This document shows, in pieces, positions 22,036-34,400 of a stretch of 64,000 nucleotides of DNA; within the stretch, counting starts at the first letter, position 1, and each line of letters begins with the position of its first letter. Both the position numbers and the translations under genes were made by a program. This DNA is from Annulohypoxylon bovei var. microspora (Eukaryota; Ascomycota; Sordariomycetes; Xylariales; Hypoxylaceae), in the NCBI GenBank assembly GCA_022836615.1, contig MU405231.1, forward strand, positions 248,001-312,000, given 5' to 3'. A model generated the notes under the pieces. It was given only the letters and a program-made list of their open reading frames with translations. It was not told the origin of the DNA and ran no database searches.

Positions 22036-25000
22036 ATGGCGCCGACTGGAGGACGACGATCTTCGACGACAGGATTAAATGCAAATGCGAATGCGAATGT
22101 GAATGTAAATGGGAACGGACATCTAGTGTCAGATTACCAAGTTGCGGCATCTAATTCTACATTGAATACTTGGGTTGGTGGTCGACAACCGTCATGGCTC
22201 GCCAACGCAAAACCTGCGAAGCCTACTCCTCGTCCTCCACAACCACCACCCAAACAACCTATCAATACTCAGGAGCCCACGCGCCCCATTCAGCCTATCG
22301 TCACCACGACGACCCAGCCAGAAGTCTCAGTTGCCCTACCTGTACCGGCGACAACTACAGCTGGAACTTTTAATTCTGCATCTGATCCTACAAGGATAAC
22401 TACTACCACCACCGATATAGCCCCACCGCGTCGGCCTCGACCTGTTTCCTCATCTCGACACCCGCCCATTCAAACTCAAACAACAACGACAACAACTACA
22501 ACTACAACTACAACAACAATAAAACCGTAAGTAAACTTCTACGAGTACCTATATACCGGACGCGGTATTATCCTTTTCTTTTTCTTTTTTTCTTTTTAAC
22601 TGCTCGTCACACTACAAACGTTTATTCTACAACTTAATTTCATGTCGTCTACACGGTTCAGTTACTAAGCAGTGCATCCTCTATGACTCAATAGAACCTC
22701 GACCTCGACCTCAGCCGCACATACCGTACTTCCGTCTCCCGCACCGAGTGACGAACCTAGTCCTGGCGCTTCCGAGCCACAAGTCGTGTCTATCCCCCCC
22801 ACCACTAAGGCTCACTTTGTGCTTGATACTACACTGGGTGATACTGTGGGAGAGCAAACTAATATTCGAGTCTCTACTGTTCGCGCACGGACAAGTTCGC
22901 GACAAGGCAAAGATATTTTACCGGCACGAAGGACATCCACTCCTGCAAATACAGCTAATACAGCTCTTCACACGCCCCCAACACCGAATACATTGACGGT
23001 ACCTACGATACCTTCGATCAATGCTCAGATGGCTCCTAAAACGGTGCCACCTCGAGAGCAGGCAGAGCCGCCGCCTGCTAAGAGACGTTGTATCAAGTAC
23101 GTATAATTCATTGTCACCCTATTGTACTTAATGATGTTTATGTCTAGGTACCTGAGTACCTAGCTTCCTAGCTACCTACGATGAGATACATGAATAACAT
23201 AATGACTAACCCTATCTACCTCTACAGAAGCCTTCCACTCCAATTTCTCGAGTCTATAGGAGCGCCTCGAATTCTACAAAGCCGAATACAAAGCATCGGC
23301 GGGGAATTGAACCTAGATGTTCAGATTGAGCGACCTCGATATCAACTTTTAGGCGAAGCTTGTAAAGAGGGAGACTTGTTCTTCGTCGTATCACACCAAC
23401 TTTTCTGTGCTTGGGCAATAGACCAGTATAGCGTCTATCAGTTATGCCAGCCAGGCCTCCACAATTCGTCATCTGTAGACAGTGCATTTAACATCATGGG
23501 TACGCTTCTTAAGAGCAACTCAAAGCTTCGGCTGGAGCATGTTCAATGGTTTGCCAATTTTCCGGACCGTCTTTCCAATATGCAGAACGTTCAGGGCTAC
23601 AACAGCATCATCAAGCAGGTGCTTGATTTTCTTATGCGCGTGGCCGAAAAGTGGATAACGATACACCGCGAACACCAAGTACAGGGTCATCCTCTTCTTG
23701 TGGGCGAACTAGTATACGACTTCCTACTATTCTCTCCGATCCTTCAGGCCATCATGTTTAGGGCCTCACGACGAAGCCTAGGGATCGCAGATGGGCGTGT
23801 CGCGGCGCAAATGGAGGCCGTTTTTAAGAAGGACCAAACAAATCACATGAATGCTGACAGTACCCTTAAAGAACGCCCGGTTCCCTCAGCGTATACCGAG
23901 TACAACCGCTCGCTTATTGCCAAGTACAAAGCCCTCCTTCAAGGCCAACCTCAAAATCAGTTACCGCAAGGGGTTCATCAAGGTCAACAGCCTACTCAGT
24001 ACGGAACGCCGAATTATCAACAAGCAGGCTTGTCGTACCCCCCTCATATTAATCAACACGTTGACTCTCGAAGGAATTCTCAGATGCAGCAGACTTCTGA
24101 TCAAGTTCACGGATTCAGGCCTAATCTTGCCCCCTTGCGTAGCAAATCCAATTCTAGTGGGATATCTGGAAACCAGCTGCTTCGATATTCCCAATCTCCA
24201 GCCAATACACCCTCGAGTGCCCACCACAGTCCGGGTCCGGTCACTTACTTCCAGTCTCCGGTTCCGGCTCATCTCACCTTACCCTCGAATCACAATACAC
24301 CCAGCGGTACCAATCTTCAGCCTCAACTCAGTCCCCAGGCTTTTCCAGCCCAAGTTATATCTCCGCACTCTGCACACCCAGCATACCAAGAGATGCAGAT
24401 GCAGATGCAATTTGCTCAACAGAATTTCGCGGCAGTCTCAGGAGCTTCACCGATAATGCCTAACTCGGTGGGCTCATACGGCAATTCTTTCCACCAGGAC
24501 TTCAATGGCCAGCATATGGTACTTCAAGGACAAGTCCAGAATCACGCGGGTCAAATGATGGCAGACGGTACTTTTGTTGCCCATCACGGTGCAACAAGTG
24601 CGCAACCCCAATCCCAAGCCCCTGCGGCACATTTGGCGAATCAGGTTCAAGGTTCTGCTCGCCCTCAACAGTCTGCTCCTTCTCAGCCTCGCCAGAAAAA
24701 TAGACCAAGTCAGCACGACCGATTAATACCACCCCGGGGCATGCGAATTGGCCCACAAGATTATCCTCATAACCCTCATGACAGAGTATCCGTAGAAGGG
24801 GCTCTCCATCAAGCCCACCTTAGAAGTCCGAAGCGAATACCACTGGAGCTAAACTCGAAGAAGCCGGAGAGATATTACCAGGCTGTCAAATCACTCGTTC
24901 TCCTCCCAAGCGTTGTTGAACCCCATAAATATGTACAGGACTTCCAATTCACCATATCGGATCTCGACCACTCCAGAATTACTCGAGAGGAAAAGAGGCC

Positions 25001-25943
25001 AGGCGAATTCTTGCCTGTCAGTGTATTCTCCAATGGATCACTGCGTTTCCGCGTACGATGCTGTTACAGAGACGCTTCAGTTCCCTCCTTTGACGAGAGC
25101 GCATGGGTCACCACAGACACGGTTTGGCCAGAGCATATCTTCATGGAACTGAACTTTCACATATTAGAAACTATGCGAAAGGCACACCACTCAAAGGACC
25201 TACCTGCCGAAGCTTCCCAATTTGTTGTTACAGGTAACAACGTCATTCGCCTCACCGTTCCTCAGCACACACCTATGCCAAGTGGCAAGAAGTTGTTCAT
25301 TGCTGTTGAGCAGGTAGAAGTCCTTAGCCACAGTGTCGTCCTCTATATGGTTAAGGCGCATGGTAATATGCCGCCAAGCGTTACAAGAGACATAATCAAA
25401 ACCCGTCTCGAATCGTCAAGCAAATATGCGGACGATGATGAGCTTGCAATGGTTGACCATTATTCTATCGATGTCACGGATCCCTTTTCGCGAACGATAT
25501 TTAAAATCCCTGTTCGTGGAAAGATGTGCACCCATCTCGAGTGTTTCGACCTCGAAACCTGGCTCAACACGCGGCTTGGCAAGAAGTCAATCTGTTATTG
25601 TAACAACCCTTCAGGATGTAAATGTCCTCGTGAGCCTTCATTTGTGGACAAGTGGAGATGCCCATTATGCGACGGTGATGCACGACCTTATAGCCTCCGG
25701 ATCGATGGTTTCCTCGTCGAAGTACGTGCAAAGTTGGAGCGCGAGAAAAAGCTTGGTACGAAATCCATTCTCGTCTACCCAGATGGAAGTTGGAAGCCGA
25801 AAGAGGAGCCGCGCGATGATGACAGTGACGATGACAGTGACGAAGGCAGCGATCCAGTTAGGGGAAAGCCGTCACGTTCATCCACTACGACTCTCCAACG
25901 CGAGCGACCTCCCATCGAAGTCATCGAACTTGATGATGACTAG
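22036..25943 (+). CDS. SP-RING/MIZ zinc-finger protein, probable SUMO E3 ligase
   Basis: Three exons: 22036-22526, 22695-23096, 23228-25943; 1202 residues. The N-terminus is low-complexity (an ANANANVNVNGNG run, Pro-rich, Thr-rich), ending near a basic KRRCIK patch. Residues about 300-500 form a predicted helical region; 500-830 is Gln/Pro/Ser-rich. A conserved beta-rich block (about 840-1050; SLVLLPSVVEPHKYVQDFQF, MPSGKKLFIAVEQVE) precedes the SP-RING at about 1058-1115 (MCTHLECFDLETWL ... WRCPLC), and an acidic tail ends in EVIELDDD, a plausible SUMO-interacting motif. SP-RING proteins of the Siz/PIAS/Zmiz group recruit Ubc9 and promote SUMO transfer in the nucleus. An insert with four additional cysteines lies between the two ligand pairs. 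There is no visible SAP domain, so it is not a clear Siz1/Pli1 orthologue. Confidence 0.85.
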
Positions 25944-27213
25944 TATCAGAATCAAGTTATATCACCAAAAGGCCGCACATGCGAGTCATAGGCCAGGTGA
26001 AGGGGGATATCATACCCCATTTTACATAATGCGCCCATCTTACGGTATTGATGGAATCAGAGTATTGCCTTGTAATCTTTCCCTTTTCTCTCATTTTCTA
26101 CAGGCGTTCACAGCAGCAGTCGTTTGCTAGGCTCGATACCCCTCAGCATGCCTTGTTTATTTCACTACACGGAGTTCTTACCGGCGGATGACAATCGCGA
26201 GCCGTTCTGCTTTAACCGTACGTCCGACAGACGTGTCGGAAAACCGAGTCGTTGTTTTAAGGGATACATCGTGTTAGGTTCATCGCACACGGGCGCAGGA
26301 AACGGAAACAGGGAAATGGGCGGGAAAAGGAGTAGGAAGTGTGCATTTGCAAATACGCCTTCGGAGTACTTACTGGGTCTACGCATCGAATTCATTCTCG
26401 CCACGGCATACACATACCACGGCACATATCACAAGTGAGGTACCTAAGACTGCCTTGTTCGAGAAGACAATTGCATAGGTAGGGGGGTTTCGTTGACAAT
26501 AGCCACTGCCCCTCGTTTGTCAATATGGGCGATCGGTCAGTTTTAGACGGTAAATACACTAGTCAGCTTGTCACGGAAATACTTTACTGGTTGCTTTTCT
26601 ACCGCGCCTCAAAAGATAGATGCCGCACGAGCTGCATGATCACGATAGGAATTCAATCCGTGTCTGTTTTTTACTCGAGCTCTCTTACTCTAAAGTGCCC
26701 CTCCACACCACTGTTTTATGAGATGTGAGATGCGGTGGTGCTGAGGTGTGCTTCTAAGACGTACATGTGTCATTTTCTCCGCTTCTGTAGGAAATCGCTC
26801 CGTAATAAGATGGGTGTCTCTGGAAGTGGATGTCAATACCTAACATATAAGGCCCATCTAGTTTTGCGGCGTAAGAAACAGTGACACAGTTTTCGTTGAA
26901 TATTACCCAGATACCTACTGAGGCAAATACGTATTAACGCTCCTTTATAATATTCACGTCCTACCTACCTACACCTACACCTACCCTACCCCAAAAAAGC
27001 AGAACCCGCTATGATAATAGACGTACATGGATGTAGATATCCGTACACATGTACATGGGATGAGGAATAAGGGACGGCAGTGAAAAAAAGCGAATGGCTT
27101 TCAAGAACAAGGAATTTCTATTGATTTTGACAGGACCCGAACCAGGACTCCTCTGCGCCGTCCAAGAAGAATGCTCGCCTCCCTTTGATGCCAGTCGACC
27201 GAGTCGGACCGCT
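25944..27213. other. convergent intergenic region
   Basis: Between the 3' ends of the SP-RING and KEX1 genes. No gene supported; both strands carry 60-105 codon frames around 26124-26438 that are mirror images of each other without motifs. An ACCTACACCTACACCTACC-type repeat lies near 26961-26990. Confidence 0.55.
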
Positions 27214-29299
27214 CTATTTCCTACTTGACGACTGGCCACCGCCACCTCCGGCGCCGCTCTTCTTCGCCGCGGCCTTCTCGTCGATCTCCGACTCTTCCTC
27301 GGATTCTTCCTCGTCGTCTTCGGCCTCGTCGTCGCTAACCGAGCCCGAGTTATACCGCTTTTCCCTGTCCGCGGCAGCGGGGCGAGCGACGTGCAGCTCG
27401 TCTAGCTCGCTCTCGTCGAAGTCGCCCGCCTCCAGGTCGCGGGTGGTGTTTCCGGCCCTCCTACGGAAGCCCTCGAGCCCAGTGCCATGCCCGTGCTCGG
27501 ATATCACCGGCAGGCCCGAGTATCCTGCGGTCCGGCGGCGGCCGCGCCAAATGATATAGCCCCAGACGGCCGCGCCGACAATGACTATTGCCAGGACCAT
27601 CTCACCCGACTTCTGGTACGCGCCCCACTTAGCGTCGCTGACCTCCTTGTCCTTGGCCGCCTCGTCCGAGTCGGTATGGTTTGCGGCGCCGCCGACTGTC
27701 GTGTCGGGCAGCTTCTCACCGTCGAGGAAGCTCTTAGACGGCGTGCCGCCGATGCTGCTAATGTCGACACCCATAAACCGGTCGAGCATATCGCGGGTTC
27801 TGCGTGGGTAGTCGAAAGGCACCATGTGGGAAGAGTTGTAGAAGAGCACGTAAGTCAGATTACGAGCCTCCTGCCAGAAACCCGCCGCTTCTCCCTCGAA
27901 AGTCCAATCGCGGCGCGGCGCCCAGTTACCAGGGGACAATTCGAAACCTTTTCCGCCGTTCCATTGCATATTGCTGATGAAAGACTCCGTGCCGAGATGG
28001 TTACATATGAGATCCTCGGCACCCGAGAAGAGAAGCACATTTACCTCTTTCAGGATATCTGGTAGGTAATCGACAGCCGGCTTTGAGGACTGGGCATTGA
28101 ACGCGTTCCCGACACCTCCGTTGCACTCAGTCCATCCCGTGACTTTGTTGGGATTGATATGTAGAGCGTTTACTACTTCCTGCTTTCGAAGGTATGGTGT
28201 AACGGACGTTAAGTCTGGAGGCCAGTTCATGCCGCAGCTCGGGAACACATCCTTTAGTCGGACATCGTACATATTGTAGCATTCCTGTTCACCTTTGGAG
28301 TTCCTAGTCTGGGTTAGACGGAGAATTTCCTGGAGCACACGTTCGCAAGCAGAATTATCCACGTGGTTACCCGATGTAGCCAAGTCCTTGCGGCATACGC
28401 GGTACTGGGCCTCGAGCTTGCCCGATGTATCGGAACCCTTGGCGACGATGCCCTTATCGTAGGCAAATGAAAGGTACGCTTCGTACTGCTCCGGCGGGGA
28501 GATCCAGCCATTTCCGATCAGTAAACCTTTGAGATTCCAAGCGACTTGAGTTTGAGGTAGTTTATTCCGTTCGAGTATTGCCTTAGCGATGTAGGGGATG
28601 TGCTGTCCAGCGTATGATTCACCCGCGATGTAGATCTAGAAAGGGTTAGTTAATATAGTGCCACAATAAAAGCTAGTATTACATTTTCTCACATCGTCGT
28701 GTTCGTACTCTGGGAAGAGCTTGTACCACTTCTCGAGGAAAGTAACAAACTGGTTCGCCATCTCGTCGAGTTCATGGACGTAGGCATTTGTGTCAACATA
28801 ACTAAATCCAGTTCCAACAGGGTTGTCAACGAAAAGCAAATTCGCAAACTCGTTCCAACTCCCATTGTTATACTCTAGAGTATTCTCGTCTTTCAAGCGA
28901 TAGGGGCCGATTTCCATCAATGCGCCGTCCTCAGAACTACAGCCAGGCCCCCCATTTAACCAGATGACGGTCCGTTGTCGGTTCGCAATGTGTTGGTTCT
29001 GAAAGTGCCAGAAAAAGAGGTTCCCGTTATGTTCCGGAGTGATCTCGATGTGCCTATATACAGAGATGAAATGTCAATAAGCTAGGCCGGCCGGTATAGA
29101 GGCTGAAACATCACAAAGCGCTTAAGAGTATTGCTTACCCAGCATGCATCTTAATCGAATCTCCCTTAGGAGTTCCCGGCAATGAGTGAACATAGTAGTC
29201 ACTGGCACTCAACTCAGCATTAGCTATCGTCGCCCAGCTAGCCAGGCCGAGTGCAGCAGTGACGACGCGCGCCGAGCTCCCGAGCGAAGCTGGAAGCAT
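27214..29299 (-). CDS. KEX1: pheromone-processing carboxypeptidase KEX1
   Basis: Three exons on the minus strand: 29139-29299, 28693-29053, 27214-28635; 647 residues, normal for the family. N-terminal signal peptide (about residues 1-31, ending WATIANA). Serine carboxypeptidase (S10) fold with WLNGGPGCSSEDG at the oxyanion loop, catalytic Ser181 (IAGESYAGQ), Asp382 (FSGAEDLICN) and His444 (NSSHMVPFD). A TM helix at about 520-537 is followed by a long acidic cytosolic tail (DEAEDDEEESEEESEIDE) and a GGGGGQ stretch. KEX1 is a trans-Golgi enzyme that trims C-terminal Lys/Arg left by KEX2 from pheromone and secreted precursors. The exon 2-3 join recreates EYEHDD-IYIAGESYAGQ, confirming the intron at 28636-28692. 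Confidence 0.95.
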
Positions 29300-30859
29300 A
29301 GCTGCAACGCCGAAAAGGAGGAATCTTGGAGGACCCGGTTATGTCACTGGTGTTCGTATCCTATGCGTCCATCGGATAACGTAAGGATGTAAGGACTGAA
29401 TCTTCAATCCGGGTGGATTATTCAAAGAGGGTTATAAGGTTGTCAATCTGAAGTTTGAAAGTCGAAAGAAGAATTATCGAAGTAAGCTAATTGGAGGGTT
29501 TGGAAGCGACGAAGGTGGCCTCTGTATGGTATGAAGCAAGTACCAATCCAAATCCAAGACAGGCTAATAGGTACGGGTCATTGCGGCAGTGGCACCTAGG
29601 CAATTGCGGCTGGTTCTTGCATGAATGCAGGTGAGCTTACGTTATTCTGGGGCTACAGCAGCCAATTAAGTTTACGATAAGGTTGTAGGCAAAAAATAGC
29701 TGACGACGTTAACATTTTTATCTTATACATATTGCGAATTACCTCGCTAGAAGAATACATGACATCTTATTACTATCACACATTTTAAGACACGATCGAA
29801 TTCCTCAAATCTCTTACGTCTTTTAAAGTGGACAAATCCAAGGTAAGATTGTTTAAGCCAGCCACTTTGAAGCGATATATCAATCGGAAGTACAGACCTT
29901 AGCTACCTGTTTTACGGCCTTCATATACCAGACACCGGCAGCATTACAATCAATACCTGAAAGTAGGTAGTACGCATGCAGCTCTCGGTCGACTTCGGAT
30001 TTCAACCTGAATGACAATAACAGCAACACGTCATTCATTCTGAGACGTGAAAGAACTAATACAACACCTAGGGACTCTACAATTCAAAGTAACCAGGTTT
30101 CAGCCTCGGGCATCACATTACATCTCGAGAGCAATTCGAGAATTCTAGAATTCTAGAACTCTAGAACTCTCAACCATGCAGAAACCGGATATCAGGATTT
30201 TCGATAGTCGCAAGCCAAAGTTATATGATTTCCTTCAACGCCTTGCCTTTGCTCTACGGATATGAGGTTAGGGTATATTCCTATGTATGCCGCGCAATAC
30301 CACACTACCAATTCCCATCGGATGCAAGACACGAACATATGATTTGAACCCGGATTATGCACCGCCCTTAATGCCCATTTTCCAACCAACAAGAACTACC
30401 ATGGACCTGCGTGGGACTCATTATTATTAAGACATCCTCCTGCCAAACACGACTTGTTTCGTTTTCTTGAAGTATAACAACTAAGGAAGGTAACGGCATC
30501 CCGTGGTAATGGAATCCTATCCTATCTGGAAATTGAGGCCAATATATCGGTGAGCCGAGTAGATGTCACCGAGCACGCTTGACGAGCGAGACCCTCGTGA
30601 CCCTTATTCCCGAACATCGGAACCGTATAAATAATCTGTTCCTATTTCTGAAGCATATACTATGATAGAGTCAGAGGCCACCAAACAAGTTGCGCGCCAG
30701 GACGGCAATAATACCTGGAGGGGACCAACAAGGCAGACCATCAGCCCGTTGGCCCAGACGGATTATCTAGCCTCTAACCCCCTCAGCTTCCCTCCGACAC
30801 GCAGGGATCTTCGTGTGCTTGCTGAGGGGTAAAGGCTGCCGTGGTGCGTTTCGCCATCA
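29300..30859. other. intergenic region with a possible short ORF
   Basis: KEX1 promoter at the left; a palindromic AATTCTAGAATTCTAGAAC run near 30138-30168. A 56-codon ATG frame at 30662-30832 lies about 30 bases after a TATAAATA box (30626-30633); see findings. No tRNA could be folded around the GGTTCAAATC-like sequence near 30350. Confidence 0.5.
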
Positions 30860-31414
30860 TCATTGCCACGGAGCACGGGCGATATAATTAACCATCCCGT
30901 TCAAGGCATTATCACCTTCTTCGACGGTAATAAGCCTTGCATCCTGCAGCGTTGTCAAGACATCGCCAACCCAACTTTGACACGTCCAATCCGACTCGGT
31001 ATTGTTCACGTGGGAGCCCGAAATTGCGTCGCGTAGTCCCATATCAAGCTCCGAGCTGGTCTCAACCGTCGCAACCGCTAGTCGTCGGTAAAAATGCGGC
31101 CTCGTTCGAGGATGAGGTTGGTTCCACATCTCCTCCACGGTAAAGTTTGGGTGATGACCTTGGATTCGGATGGTGAGGTTTCTACTCTCGTTCTCATCGA
31201 AGACGATATGTAACTCGGTGACTCGGGTACTTTGGATGTCGCGAGGGTAGCCTCGGAAGATCAAAATCCAGAGAGTCTGGGAGTGGCTGCCATCGTCCGG
31301 TCTATCCTGGCCTTCGCCGTCCTGCTGCTGGGCTTGCTGATTCTTGTCTTTGCCACTGTTGCCTCCCCCGTGTCCAGCTGTGCTTGAAACGATACCCATT
31401 GGAGCCTCGAGCAT
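30860..31414 (-). CDS. small fungal protein with DWTCQSWVGD motif, possible permuted papain-like fold
   Basis: Single exon, 184 codons, ATG at 31414. The first 42 residues are Gly/Gln/Asp-rich and probably disordered. Then LWILIFRGYPRD, VTELHIVFDE (His69), a Gly-His-His stretch (85-88), RRLAVATV, LRDAISGSHVNN, and DWTCQSWVGDVL (Cys145) followed by a helical C-terminus. Many filamentous ascomycetes carry paralogous small proteins with H-x-x-x-F-x-E-F and D-W-N-C-Q-N-W-V-G-D-A-L in this order; I know of no assigned function. The order His then N/T-C-x-x-W/F-V recalls LRAT/permuted NlpC-P60 proteins, which is inference from motif order only. No signal peptide. Confidence 0.7.
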   Translation of the reverse strand: MLEAPMGIVSSTAGHGGGNSGKDKNQQAQQQDGEGQDRPDDGSHSQTLWILIFRGYPRDIQSTRVTELHIVFDENESRNLTIRIQGHHPNFTVEEMWNQPHPRTRPHFYRRLAVATVETSSELDMGLRDAISGSHVNNTESDWTCQSWVGDVLTTLQDARLITVEEGDNALNGMVNYIARAPWQ

Positions 31415-34400
31415 TAGAGGAGTACTGGAACCACCCGGATAAGCCCTGAGGTCCGGTGGTTCTCTTCGATACTTACGACGACCAACAAGTCTTATCTTTG
31501 TCTCTTAAGGGGTCAGACCATGTTCTAGGTCGAACATGACAATGGACGACCAACCTTTGTCGTGGATATTTTTGATTGTCGCAACGCGAACGGGACTGTG
31601 GCTTTGTCTGGTCGTTATCGATGGGAGGCTTTCAGGGAGAACGAAAAACTAGCCCACCCCCCAAAAAAGGATATGTGGGTGGTGGCCTTACAGAAACGCC
31701 CACTCTGCACTCTGCCTAGGAGGTGGTAGGTACCGTACGGTACAGAAGGCAAGCAGCCAGCAGCCAGCAGGCCATCTTACATACAGAACCCCGAGCTCGC
31801 AACCAACCCTGGTAACAGATGGCAATCACACCGCAAAGTATTCTCCGATGTACAGAAAATCATCTAATTACACAGATCAAAGCGACCACTGTCACTTAGC
31901 AGACTTAGGAGACTTAGGAGACTTAGGCCCCCTCTCAAGCCCTCAAGCCCTCAAGCCCACAAATTAGTACACTTGCAGACACCGAAGTTTGCCTTGTACA
32001 GAAGTCTACCGATAGACACGCCAAAGGAACATGTGGAGTCTATTGCCCAGACATACAGCAGGTAATTTGTAAATCCGTTGTGTCTCTTCTAGACAAGTTG
32101 CAGCCATCCACTAGAATGGCTTGCATGGATCATGCAGCCAGACCCCATAGAGCGTTCTAGACCAGTGGGCGTTTCGGGTGAAGTGACAAGCGGGAAAGGA
32201 TTGTAAGACAGCGAGCGCTATACGATTTTGCGCTTCTTCCGACAGTGGACACTATTCTATCTAAGATCTACCAAATCTTTTTTCTGCAATTGGTAGTCTA
32301 GACGATATAATCACCCCCATTTTAGCTTGCTTAATTTCATCCGAAACGTCTAACTTTTAGCAGGTGATGAGACCACCCAATATTCGACGCAAAAGGAAGA
32401 TGCCGCGGAGGCGTACGCGCACATCATGTCTACTATAGTACCCAGGGATGCACTTTGGCAATCCAACCTTGGACCTAGTAGAAAAGTTGGATGTAAGCCG
32501 TCGATCACTCATACGATTTGATCTCGCAGTCCTGCAACTGGCCGATTGAGTGCTATCAGTCCGACTACCATTCCTGTCTTTCGGCTTTCCAAATAGTTTA
32601 TCGAAATGATACTATAATCCTTCAAAGTAAGTATTTCGAAATTGTTTTATATGTCCATGACCCAATGCTGATGAGTTTAACGTTGGTTAGTACCATGAAC
32701 AGTTAAATAACGCCGAGTACAACCGTCGGACTCCCATATGCTTATTGGGCATGTCAAATCAAATCATAAGAGTCCCCCCCCTATTGGCAATGGGAAGACG
32801 AAACAACGTGTTTCCCATCATAGCAAGTCGTTTGAGCGCGACCAGGAAATCCCCCTTTAGGTGAGATGGAAGAGGATACCGCCGTTCTGCGGGTTTCTCT
32901 GCGTCCCTGTGATATATTGGTATGTATATGCATAGCACCAAATGTGTGCGTTTCATTGAAACCGACGAATCCCTAGCCATCGGCGATCTCTCTGTTTCTA
33001 TACCTGGGCAGATCGAAGATGCTCGGCTGCAGCAACTACTAGCTACAATGATACAATGCCTGTACCAGCCGGGGTAAATAATCGGCGAATCTCATGACGG
33101 TACGCCCACCTGGCTCGTGCCCGGCTCACCTTAAGAGCCTCTTAAACAACACACTCGGATTGGGCACCCGGGCACATGATCCCAAGGTTAGTATTAGAGA
33201 AATACCTCGCGCTATCACGGTCCGGCTTTGTGTGCACTGTGGGTGACTAACTAGGTAAGTACTTCCCGAAAATGGCTGAATACGACGTGCCCCGAACACA
33301 ATTACTGTGTCCGAGGCCCATTTCTTTTTTAGAATCTCTCACGCGACTACCCGGGAAATTTGCCGTCTATTACGGCTAGGCATAATTCACGAAAGTCACG
33401 CCAGCCGGCGATAAAGGTATGCGCCCCATACCGTCAACCCGGCGGTTCACAGGCTCCTAATATCGGCACCGTGCGGTCCTTCCCGGAACCATCCCTAGTG
33501 AGTCATGCCGAAGAACTATCGTAGGGTTTACGGGTATTGGAGTTTGCATCGGGTACCCGGGTAGAGTGATGGAACTGGTCTGATCCAGCATTGAATAGCC
33601 TGATCGCATGATTTCCTTATATTACCAACATTGTTGAGTATCTAACTATCCAGGTCATTAGGTGGCGCCTATATTGTACGTGCGTAAGCAGAAGTCTTGC
33701 GAGTCACTCGCTTGATGTTAATTCATCACATCTCAGAACGCACTGACAGTTAATATGTGCGCTACAGGACTCCCTATTACTCAATACTCGGGAGAAGCTA
33801 GACATACTCGAGTCAGACACTGACGAAAACCGAGCGCCGAGTCTTTAGGTTAGCTGATAAGGAAATTTCCCTAGCTTTAAGCGACATCCTGTCTAGGAAT
33901 TCTAGGAATTCGGCGCAGGTCGCAATCATTATTCAAGACACTACGCACAAACCTTCGCTTTCATCTTAGAATATCATGCTAATTAATTAGCAGCCTCCTC
34001 GCACTTATCATATGACCCAACCTACCTTGTCCTTGTATCATATGCTCTTGGAATTGCCTGTCTTCTTTGCGTCTGATACCTACTTCACAGGCCTCTAGTA
34101 AGCTGAAGCTGATATTCTCATATCTGTAGATGAAGCCATATCCATGATAGTAATTACATATAGTAGACACGTGGCCCTGCATAGAGGCGACGGAATTGCC
34201 AGCAAATTCGTGGTACAAGGCTAGGGATGTTCCAAAGACTCCCTATGTTATGGTGACTGGTCACATTCCAACCACCCGTATTATACGTGATGGCGCGCGC
34301 AAAATCGACCTACCGAACCCGATTCAGGAAGTACTATCGATTTTATACTGATATATTTTCAGGGGTCCAATTAACTCCGGCAGCTCAGAGTCTTGTGAGG

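Noticed and set aside
30300..30395. GGTTCAAATC-like B-box on the minus strand, possible tRNA
   Set aside because: The T-arm stem does not pair beyond one base and no anticodon or acceptor stem can be formed.
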